Of a stretch of DNA of 12,064 nucleotides, positions 6,408-12,064 are shown piece by piece. The notes under the pieces were generated by a model. It was not told the origin of the DNA. It did not search any database and saw nothing but the letters and a program-made list of their open reading frames with translations. The DNA is from Lachnospiraceae bacterium UBA7060 (GTDB lineage: Bacteria > Bacillota > Clostridia > Lachnospirales > Lachnospiraceae). Each line of letters starts with the position of its first letter. The first letter of the stretch is position 1. The stretch is taken from assembly GCA_002493835.1 (NCBI GenBank), contig DLAA01000064.1, forward strand, positions 1 through 12,064, given 5' to 3'. The position numbers and the translations under genes are program-made.

Positions 6408-7643
6408 GTCATCCTTCATGTCCTGCAATTTGAAATCAAACCGTATTTTCTCCATCAGCGGACTGTACACCAGCCCCAGCGCCACCGTCTCCTGCGGGCG
6501 CGGCACCGGAATGATTCTTTCCGGGTCAGCCTGAATCTTCCCAAGCCCAACCGCCCCGAACCGGTCAAGCCTCCCGCAAAGCTGTTCCCTCACAAAATAC
6601 CACTGACTGTGCCCTCCCGTCAGAAGTACCAGATCTACCGCATCCCCGGATAACCCCGCATCCTTCAGGCACCCGTTTACCAGCTCGGGAAATCCTTTTA
6701 AGTACTGTGACGCCATCTTTTCAAATGCAGCCCGATCCAGAGAATACTCCTCCACATCGATTTCCAGAAGATCTGTGACCATTTCCATGTCCGCACACTC
6801 TGTCACAGTCTCATCTCTTGCCAGCGCCGGGGAGACATAGTCCTCCTTCCAGCTTTTGAACATATCGAGCCTGCACTTCTTCATGACCGTGTCCACGTCT
6901 TCTTCCGGCAGCTTATTTCGCAGATAATCCTGGAGCATCCCCTCCACCTCGCGCCCGCCAAAAAGTGTGCCGCCCTCCCTCGGCCATGCCGACAGGATTT
7001 CGTATTTCGCACTTTTCCCCGGCGTGTACCGGCACAGCACTAGATCCGTCGTCCCTGCTCCCATGTCTGCCATCAAGATATTGGCCGGCACGCCATCTTG
7101 AAGATACCCCCTCTGCGACAAATAATCCGCGCTTTGCACCATCACCGCGGTAATAGCCGCCTGCGCCTCGTCCATCCCCTCCACATGTTTAAAACCCGCC
7201 TTCTTCGCCGCTTCCAGCATGAATGTTCTCGTCTCCTCGCTCCACTTGACGGGATAGCTGATAAGCGTTCTCTCCGTTTCATCCGCCTCCCCGAAAAAGC
7301 CGCCCGAACTCTGATCTTTGTACTGCTTTGCCAGATAGACAAAAAACTCCTCCGTCAGGGCGCGTGCCTGTGCCTTCTCCTGTGGATCAGGACTCTCCAG
7401 ATTTACCTTAAAATTGTCAAACAGGTTTGATTTCTTGTGTTCCTTCTGCGCTTCATAGCCGTAATAGGGCTCACCGTCCTGCATCTTCCTTATTAAAGTG
7501 GGCACCAGACTGCTGTTTGCGAATTTCACCCCCGCCGTATACAGCCGGTCGTCCACAGGCTGACCGTTTTCCTGATAACGCTTAACCCGCATAACCGATG
7601 TGCTGGTGCCAAAATCAATGCCGATAATCCGTTCTACGCCCAT
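5589..7643 (-). CDS. Hsp70 ATPase domain fused to PPIase-less trigger factor
   Basis: 684 residues in one uninterrupted frame. Residues 1-400 form an Hsp70/actin-type ATPase domain: phosphate-1 loop GIDFGTSTS (8-16), LFDNFK with a Lys near residue 79 at the position of DnaK Lys70, SYPVKWSEETR and MDEAQAA matching the DnaK Pro143/Arg151/Glu171 region, phosphate-2 MADMGAGTTD (191-200), and adenosine motif LLTGGHSQ (340-347). No VLLLD linker or substrate-binding domain follows. Instead residues ~413-505 match the trigger factor ribosome-binding domain (NRAKLKIEVSVAAFEDAV; PGLERGKATRDIIEKMYG; FYEEAANILIPKAYNEAV). Residues ~548-684 match the trigger factor C-terminal chaperone domain (DIPEEML; QYFQYTG; LLEQFRPHAERQIKSRLALE; KALDFVV). 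The PPIase domain is missing. The start at 7643 lies 2 nt after the preceding stop, with GGAGGGAAGGA inside that gene. Probably cytosolic and a chaperone; ATP-dependent coupling between the halves is inferred. Confidence 0.9.
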   Translation of the reverse strand: MGVERIIGIDFGTSTSVMRVKRYQENGQPVDDRLYTAGVKFANSSLVPTLIRKMQDGEPYYGYEAQKEHKKSNLFDNFKVNLESPDPQEKAQARALTEEFFVYLAKQYKDQSSGGFFGEADETERTLISYPVKWSEETRTFMLEAAKKAGFKHVEGMDEAQAAITAVMVQSADYLSQRGYLQDGVPANILMADMGAGTTDLVLCRYTPGKSAKYEILSAWPREGGTLFGGREVEGMLQDYLRNKLPEEDVDTVMKKCRLDMFKSWKEDYVSPALARDETVTECADMEMVTDLLEIDVEEYSLDRAAFEKMASQYLKGFPELVNGCLKDAGLSGDAVDLVLLTGGHSQWYFVREQLCGRLDRFGAVGLGKIQADPERIIPVPRPQETVALGLVYSPLMEKIRFDFKLQDMKDDVIVTRFEMEKVGKNRAKLKIEVSVAAFEDAVEQTYQNVKDKIKVPGLERGKATRDIIEKMYGKEIFYEEAANILIPKAYNEAVDMCTKEIVSRPIIEVTQIESGKPFVFVAKVALKPKVILGRYKNIKVETAEMCEEKIIDAIIADARMDIPEEMLATKQEQMAEAFGEKIQEQGISVEQYFQYTGLTREALLEQFRPHAERQIKSRLALEAVAEAEKIEVSEAECQTEIRKRNDFNNGVAEWMSETADIKEMIEDIKVQKALDFVVKHAVK
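6456..7555 (-). repeat. Long direct repeat, copy 1 (Hsp70 ATPase region)
   Basis: This 1100-base stretch matches 10965-12064 in the same orientation with no net length difference. Both encode the Hsp70 ATPase domain. Similarity stops abruptly at the codons after LGLVYSPL, exactly at the end of the domain. Identity is uneven: very high on both sides, low over about 6680-6930. It presumably extends to the gene start at 7643, but the second copy is cut off by the window edge. Confidence 0.92.
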
Positions 7644-7645
7644 CT

Positions 7646-9373
7646 TCAATCCTTCCCTCCTCGTATCAAACATTTCTTCCCTTGAAAAGCAAATCCGTAC
7701 TTTCTGATGTTCTCCGGTGCAATACCGTCTGCAATCAGCGCCGCCTCATATTTTCTTGCCTCTATCTGGGCAAGTGCGTTTGCCGCCGTATCCTCCAGAC
7801 TTTGTTCTCCCTCATCCCCGTCCAACACCTTAAATTCAAAAAGAAACGCTTTTCCATTTTTATCTATCGGTTCTATCATAACATCACATCTGCCATAGCC
7901 GCTTTCCTGATTTGATCTCACCCTATATCTGTCTGTCAGATCAACCGCCATTCCAAGCACAAATCCATGATAAAACCGCTCCGGCTCCGCTTTCTCTGAA
8001 GGTTTGTTCCCACTGTCAAAAGAACTGAATGTACGGAGAGCGACCTTATTCATATAGGTATTCATCCTCCTTACATCATCATGCAGCATCGCACTGATAA
8101 ATTCATTGTATACCGCATATGCGCTTTTAAGCCAGCCGCTGACCATACGCGCAAACATACTCTCCACTTCCATATTTGTCAGGCAGAGTGTATAAATCTT
8201 TTTCAAAAGCCTTCCTCGTCTTTCCACACGCCTGACCTTTAAATATCCTGTTGCCAGAAGCAGACTCCAGACAGCGCCCTCATCCCCGTCCAACTGGTCA
8301 AAGCTGATCTGTTCGTCAATTTCCGCTTCAAAGCTTTCCCCCCGCATCAGCAGTTCCATGGTCTGTTTGACAATTACACTTCCCTGCCGTATTAGCGAAT
8401 TGACCAGCCCGTTACTGCTGCTGTCCGCCCAGTACGTATCGTATTTACCTTTACTGCTGATGAAATTCGTGATGGACCAGGGATTGTAAATGTCTTCGAC
8501 ACTTCCAAACGTAAACCCGTCATACCAATCCTTTACCCCTCGTTTTTCCTCTCCGAGTCCCATATCGTCAAGTGCCTGAAAGACCTCCCGCTCAGTAAAG
8601 CCAAAATAGGGGGCATACTTTTCGGAAGTTACCGTGATGACGTCAAGATTATTCAAATCCGAAAAAATAGACTCCCGGGAAATCCGTGTAATACCGGTAA
8701 TCAGTCCGCGAAGCATGAAGGGATTCGTCTTAAATGCAGCGTTAAAAAAACTTCTGAAAAAACTGACCGCTTCGTCCCAATATCCCGCAAGCCAGGCCTC
8801 CTGCATCGGCGTATCGTATTCATCCAGCAGAATGATAACATTTCTGCCGTAATACCGGCTTAGAAAATTTGACAATGCGTTTATCGCATTTACCGCTGTC
8901 TCCCTGCCCATTTGGGGATGGATGCCCTTGAAATAATTCTTCTCCTCCTCACTTAATGTAGTTCCTTCCAGCAGAAATCTGTTTTGCTGGTATATCTCAA
9001 ACAGGATACTTGAAACGGCATACTCCATCCCTCTGTAATCCGCAGATTTTACTTTCGCAAAACTCATAAATATAACCGGATATGTCCCCTGCATCTGCCT
9101 GAATCCGTACTCTCCATCTAATGTTTTTTCTTCCCATATGGAAAGCCCCTCGAACAAATCATCTCTGCCTGCATATTGATTAGAGAAAAAGCACTCGATC
9201 ATACTTAAATTCAACGTTTTGCCAAAACGACGCGGGCGCGTAATCAGTGTGGCATCCGAGCCATTCTCCCACCATTCCCTGATCAAGTCTGTCTTGTCCA
9301 CATAAAACGAATTTCGCGCGCGGATCTTTTCAAAGCTCTGTACGCCTATGTCTACGATTTTGTCGCGGTTCAT
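7646..9373 (-). CDS. AAA-ATPase-like protein with PD-(D/E)XK nuclease-like C-terminus
   Basis: 575 residues of the AAA-ATPase-like (PF09820-type) plus PD-(D/E)XK (PF08011-type) family, abundant in gut clostridia and Bacteroidetes and of unsettled function. The N-terminus has the family opening (FEKIRARNSFYVDKTDLI), a P-loop variant RPRRFGKT (46-53) and Walker B VIILLDEYD (179-187). Then come TGITRISRESIFSDLNNL, a sensor-like region, and YDGF. The C-terminus keeps the nuclease-fold core GRCDVMI...FLFEFK, with Asp497, Glu513 and Lys515, so the motif is intact. Start at 9373 has GAGGGG seven bases upstream; the frame is open further upstream but overlaps the preceding gene. It lies 52 nt after the Hsp70-LRR gene, and its TGA is 2 nt from the start of the Hsp70-trigger factor gene, implying translational coupling. 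Its link with the Hsp70 proteins is unknown. Confidence 0.88.
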   Translation of the reverse strand: MNRDKIVDIGVQSFEKIRARNSFYVDKTDLIREWWENGSDATLITRPRRFGKTLNLSMIECFFSNQYAGRDDLFEGLSIWEEKTLDGEYGFRQMQGTYPVIFMSFAKVKSADYRGMEYAVSSILFEIYQQNRFLLEGTTLSEEEKNYFKGIHPQMGRETAVNAINALSNFLSRYYGRNVIILLDEYDTPMQEAWLAGYWDEAVSFFRSFFNAAFKTNPFMLRGLITGITRISRESIFSDLNNLDVITVTSEKYAPYFGFTEREVFQALDDMGLGEEKRGVKDWYDGFTFGSVEDIYNPWSITNFISSKGKYDTYWADSSSNGLVNSLIRQGSVIVKQTMELLMRGESFEAEIDEQISFDQLDGDEGAVWSLLLATGYLKVRRVERRGRLLKKIYTLCLTNMEVESMFARMVSGWLKSAYAVYNEFISAMLHDDVRRMNTYMNKVALRTFSSFDSGNKPSEKAEPERFYHGFVLGMAVDLTDRYRVRSNQESGYGRCDVMIEPIDKNGKAFLFEFKVLDGDEGEQSLEDTAANALAQIEARKYEAALIADGIAPENIRKYGFAFQGKKCLIRGGKD

Positions 9374-9425
9374 GGTTACGCCCCTCTCCCTTCCGAATCC
9401 ATATAATTTAAAATTCCCTTTCAAG

Positions 9426-12064
9426 CTAAGATTGTGTATGTATCCGTGTAATTGCAATATACTCCGTAGGTTTAGGAACCCAAAGTCCACGTTGGTCCTT
9501 AATCAGCTCACTACACTGGCAATCCATAGGTAATTCAATCTTTCGCACCTCCGTAAATAAAAATGCTTTTGATCCCAACTTTTTTATCCTGGCATTTGGA
9601 TGGAATTGTACCTCTGTTAAATTTTTATTAGACGAAAAAGCAAAATCATCTATAACATTACAGCTTTCGGGAATGCATATTTTTTTCAAATCACAACCAC
9701 TAAATGCGTTCTCTCCAATTTCTTTTAATCCCGCAGGAAATTTTATATCCGAAAGTCTTTTACAATACGCAAAAGATTTCTCTCCTATCTCTATCAGTCC
9801 TTGATGAAAAATGATCTTATCCAATCCATAACAACTATCAAATGCTCTCTTTCCAATCCGGCAGCATTTCCCTCCCATCTCTATTTCTCTAAGTCCATAT
9901 TGACTCTTAAAAGCACATTCTCCAATCCCTACTACTGGTTTCCCCTTATATACAGATGGTATACTGACCCTTGTGTCTCTTCCCAAATATTTAACAACTT
10001 CATACCCATCGTCTACTTCTTTAAAACTGAACTTTGTTGACGACGTCAACGGTAATACTCGCATAGACTCATCCCAAACTTCCGATTCCGTATTGGTTGG
10101 CGCTTCCCCCTTATGTCCCCTTAACTGTGTCCCCTGTTCTGATACAAATAATGAATTTGATGGAATAGACCGTTGACTGTTTGTTTCTACCTGAACCACT
10201 TGCACAGAACTCTTCCATGATACTTTTGAATCAATTTCTCCTAAATATGTATATCCATTTGGCAAAGCATAGTCGGAAATGATATTTCCAACCTCAATAT
10301 GATTACTTCCATCTGTACTAAATGTACAGGAATGAAGATTATGCCTGGCTTGCTCCCATGAAAATGAAGAATAACATCCTTGACTTTTATAAATATACAT
10401 TTCTTTATCAGCGTCAAGCTCTCCACCTAAAATATATCCTTCAACTACTCCATCTGCATCCACACTCTGTACTAATACTTTAAAAGATTCACTAATATTG
10501 TCACGATCACTTTTCAGACACCCACATTGACATGTCACGCACTTTGTATATGGAAATAATGCTTCACTGTAAGTTCTCTCTGTTATCGGTGCAGAGATAA
10601 TCCACCCAATACTCTCATAGACTTTCCTGTCTTTCTTCTTGCCTATTTCAAACCGCACCCTGCACATATCACTTTCTTCTGTCCGCATCGCTGATGAAAC
10701 AAGCTGATTGTTACATTCAATTCTTACTACAGGAAGAATGCATTCTATGTCTCCCTCTTCTGTATACAATGCACATTCTTGACCTATGCAAATTGGATAA
10801 TCACCATACATTACAACCAGATATTCAATCCAGTCTTCTCCCTCCCAAAACTGTTGCTCATAACTACTATTAAATGCACACAATATCGCATGTCTTTCTT
10901 CCTCTTGATATTCTGCAAATTTTCCTTTTCCCTCTTTTTGAACACCAAACTGTATCTCCCCCGCCAGCGGGCTGTACACCAATCCTAGCGCCACCGTCTC
11001 CTGCGGACGCGGCACTGGAATGATCCGTTCCGGGTCGGCTTGAATCTTTCCAAGCCCGACCGCACCGAACTGATCAAGCCGCCCGCAAAGTTGTTCCCTC
11101 ACAAAATACCACTGACTGTGCCCTCCCGTCAGAAGCACCAGATCTACCGCATCCCCGGAAAGTCCCGCATCTTTCAGGCACCCGTTTACCAGCATCGGGA
11201 AACCTCGCAGATAATCCGCCGCCATTTTTTCAAAACCGCTCCTGTCTATGGCGTACTCTTCTATCTCAATCTCCAAATCCTCTATCCGTTCGTCAAATTC
11301 ATAAAATTCCGTCACTGCCTCATCTCGGCCAAGAGCCGGAGAAACATAGTCCTCCTTCCAGCTTTTGAACTTGCTCAAACCGCAGCGTTTCATGACGATG
11401 TCCGCATCTTCCTCCGGGAGCAAACCCCGCAGATATTCCTGCAGCATCCCCTCCACCCCACGCCCGCCAAAAAGTGTGCCGCCCTCCCTCGGCCATGCCG
11501 ACAGGATTTCGTGTTTCGCACTTTTCCCCGGCGTATACCGGCACAGCACCAGGTCTGTGGTACCAGCCCCCATGTCCGCCATTAAGATATTGGCCGGCAC
11601 GCCATCTTGAAGATATCCCCTCTGCGACAGGTAATCCGCACTCTGCACCATCACCGCTGTGATCGCCGCCTGCGCCTCGTCCATTCCCTCCACATTTTTA
11701 AAACCGGCCTTCTTCGCCGCTTCCAGCATGAATGTTCTCGTCTCCTCGCTCCACTTGACGGGATAGCTGATAAGCGTTCTCTCCGTTTCATCCGCTTCCC
11801 CCAAAAAGCCGCCCGAACTCTGGTCTTTGTACTGTTTTGCCAGATAGGCAAAAAATTCCTCCGTCAGGGCACGGGCCTGTGCCTTCTCCTGTGAGTCGGG
11901 ACTTTCCAGTTTTACCTTAAAATTGTCAAACAGCGTCGATTTCTTGTGCTCCTTCTGTGCTTCATAGCCATAATAAGGCTCCCCGGCCTGCATCTTCCTT
12001 ATTAAAGTGGGCACCAGACTGCTGTTTGCGAATTTCACCTCCGCCGTATACAGCCGGTCGTCCA
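9426..12064 (-). CDS. Hsp70 ATPase domain fused to LRR_5 (BspA-like) repeats, 5' partial
   Basis: 878 residues are visible; by comparison with the paralog at 5589-7643, about 30 N-terminal residues including the first phosphate loop lie beyond the window. The ATPase half (12064 to ~10955) keeps MADMGAGTTD, SYPVKWSEETR, MDEAQAA and LLTGGHSQ. After LGLVYSPL the sequence departs entirely. A ~300-residue beta-rich region (about 10955-10040) contains a Cys cluster CVTCQCGC and a stretch SFKVLVQSVDADGVVEGYIL that faintly recalls EF-Tu domain 2 barrels. Six BspA-type leucine-rich repeats follow (G-I-G-E-C-A-F, I-G-K-R-A-F, I-G-E-K-S-F, I-G-E-N-A-F and so on). There is no signal peptide, which is unusual because BspA repeats are mostly found on secreted proteins. 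The LRR probably replaces the Hsp70 substrate-binding domain as a binding surface. The upstream promoter is outside the window. Confidence 0.88.
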   Translation of the reverse strand, partial: DDRLYTAEVKFANSSLVPTLIRKMQAGEPYYGYEAQKEHKKSTLFDNFKVKLESPDSQEKAQARALTEEFFAYLAKQYKDQSSGGFLGEADETERTLISYPVKWSEETRTFMLEAAKKAGFKNVEGMDEAQAAITAVMVQSADYLSQRGYLQDGVPANILMADMGAGTTDLVLCRYTPGKSAKHEILSAWPREGGTLFGGRGVEGMLQEYLRGLLPEEDADIVMKRCGLSKFKSWKEDYVSPALGRDEAVTEFYEFDERIEDLEIEIEEYAIDRSGFEKMAADYLRGFPMLVNGCLKDAGLSGDAVDLVLLTGGHSQWYFVREQLCGRLDQFGAVGLGKIQADPERIIPVPRPQETVALGLVYSPLAGEIQFGVQKEGKGKFAEYQEEERHAILCAFNSSYEQQFWEGEDWIEYLVVMYGDYPICIGQECALYTEEGDIECILPVVRIECNNQLVSSAMRTEESDMCRVRFEIGKKKDRKVYESIGWIISAPITERTYSEALFPYTKCVTCQCGCLKSDRDNISESFKVLVQSVDADGVVEGYILGGELDADKEMYIYKSQGCYSSFSWEQARHNLHSCTFSTDGSNHIEVGNIISDYALPNGYTYLGEIDSKVSWKSSVQVVQVETNSQRSIPSNSLFVSEQGTQLRGHKGEAPTNTESEVWDESMRVLPLTSSTKFSFKEVDDGYEVVKYLGRDTRVSIPSVYKGKPVVGIGECAFKSQYGLREIEMGGKCCRIGKRAFDSCYGLDKIIFHQGLIEIGEKSFAYCKRLSDIKFPAGLKEIGENAFSGCDLKKICIPESCNVIDDFAFSSNKNLTEVQFHPNARIKKLGSKAFLFTEVRKIELPMDCQCSELIKDQRGLWVPKPTEYIAITRIHTQS
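9518..9950 (-). repeat. Six LRR_5 (BspA-like) protein repeats
   Basis: Successive units of about 22-25 codons follow the pattern I-G-x-x-A-F-x-x-C-x-x-L-x-x-I-x-(F/L)-P. A capping strand (FSFKEVDDGYEVVKYLG) precedes them near 10000-10037. The units are diverged at DNA level, so this is an old protein repeat and not a recent expansion. A sampled line (9601-9660) is 25% GC, far below the ATPase half (63% at 11461-11520). Confidence 0.88.
10965..12064 (-). repeat. Long direct repeat, copy 2 (Hsp70 ATPase region)
   Basis: Same orientation and same 1100-base length as 6456-7555. By eye, about 95% of residues match over the first 207 shared residues (toward 11420). About 63% match over the next ~83 residues (about 11190-11435), and all but one over the last ~75. 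It runs off the window. The two copies are 4.5 kb apart and flank the AAA-ATPase-like gene and the LRR half, so homologous recombination between them could delete or exchange that segment. Confidence 0.92.

Noticed and set aside
5589..7643. Fusion explained by a sequencing frameshift or two separate genes
   Set aside because: The frame is continuous, with no internal stop, and I see no ribosome binding site plus start at the junction near 6407. The paralog has the same junction point with a different partner. Mis-assembly cannot be excluded without reads.
7644..7673. Upstream ATG at 7673 as start of the Hsp70-trigger factor gene
   Set aside because: It would overlap the preceding gene and add ten residues unlike an Hsp70 N-terminus. 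The ATG at 7643 has a well-placed GGAGGGAAGGA and gives the normal opening before GIDFGTSTS.
11040..11585. Plus-strand open frame opposite the Hsp70 ATPase region
   Set aside because: Related antisense frames appear opposite both ATPase copies simply because the DNA is duplicated; no start signal or domain supports it.
6456..12064. Composite transposon or insertion sequence bounded by the 1.1-kb direct repeats
   Set aside because: The repeats are coding Hsp70 domains, no transposase or terminal inverted repeats are seen, and their ends coincide with a protein domain boundary.
1..12064. CRISPR arrays, tRNA or rRNA genes
   Set aside because: No regularly spaced short repeats, cloverleaf-like sequences or rRNA-like blocks were seen by reading; no RNA-gene search program could be run.

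Overview
The window looks like chromosomal DNA of an endospore-forming clostridium, most likely Lachnospiraceae or a close relative. This rests on an alpha/beta-type small acid-soluble spore protein, strong GGAGG-type ribosome binding sites, a clostridial-type trigger factor sequence, and two families common in that group (AAA-ATPase-like/PD-(D/E)XK proteins and BspA-type LRR_5 repeats). The family assignment is inference. All nine genes supported here lie on the minus strand, so transcription runs from right to left.

Right half (12064 to 5589): the core of interest. Two paralogous Hsp70-type ATPase domains, nearly identical over long stretches, carry completely different C-terminal halves. 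The first (9426-12064, its first ~30 codons cut off by the window edge) runs from the ATPase domain into an unrecognised beta-rich middle region and then six BspA-like leucine-rich repeats. The second (5589-7643) runs from the ATPase domain directly into a trigger factor that lacks its PPIase domain. Neither has a normal Hsp70 substrate-binding domain. Between them lies an AAA-ATPase-like/PD-(D/E)XK protein (7646-9373), whose stop codon is 2 nt from the start of the Hsp70-trigger factor gene. The shared ATPase DNA is GC-rich and the swapped C-termini are AT-rich, which suggests a conserved ATPase chassis whose client-binding end has been exchanged.

Middle (5464 to 2544): three overlapping genes of uncertain function. 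They encode a 13-14-helix membrane protein whose C-terminal third resembles FtsW/RodA/SpoVE (SEDS) proteins, a 164-residue helical protein with faint MotA-like patterns, and a membrane-anchored protein with a short tandem repeat and a helical-repeat-like middle. A 124-nt gap without a visible terminator separates them from the Hsp70 genes, so they may belong to the same operon.

Left part (2522 to 1): ordinary genes. A MATE-family efflux transporter follows after 21 nt, then a DJ-1/PfpI-family protein, then a separate spore protein (SASP) gene. The SASP gene has its own promoter candidates, a structured leader and a strong intrinsic terminator. The first ~83 bases hold small stem-loops and no gene I can support.

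Working hypothesis: the Hsp70 module forms ATP-dependent chaperone-like proteins in which the usual peptide-binding domain is replaced by other binding domains (trigger factor in one, LRR in the other). I know of no described Hsp70-trigger factor fusion, but I could not search.
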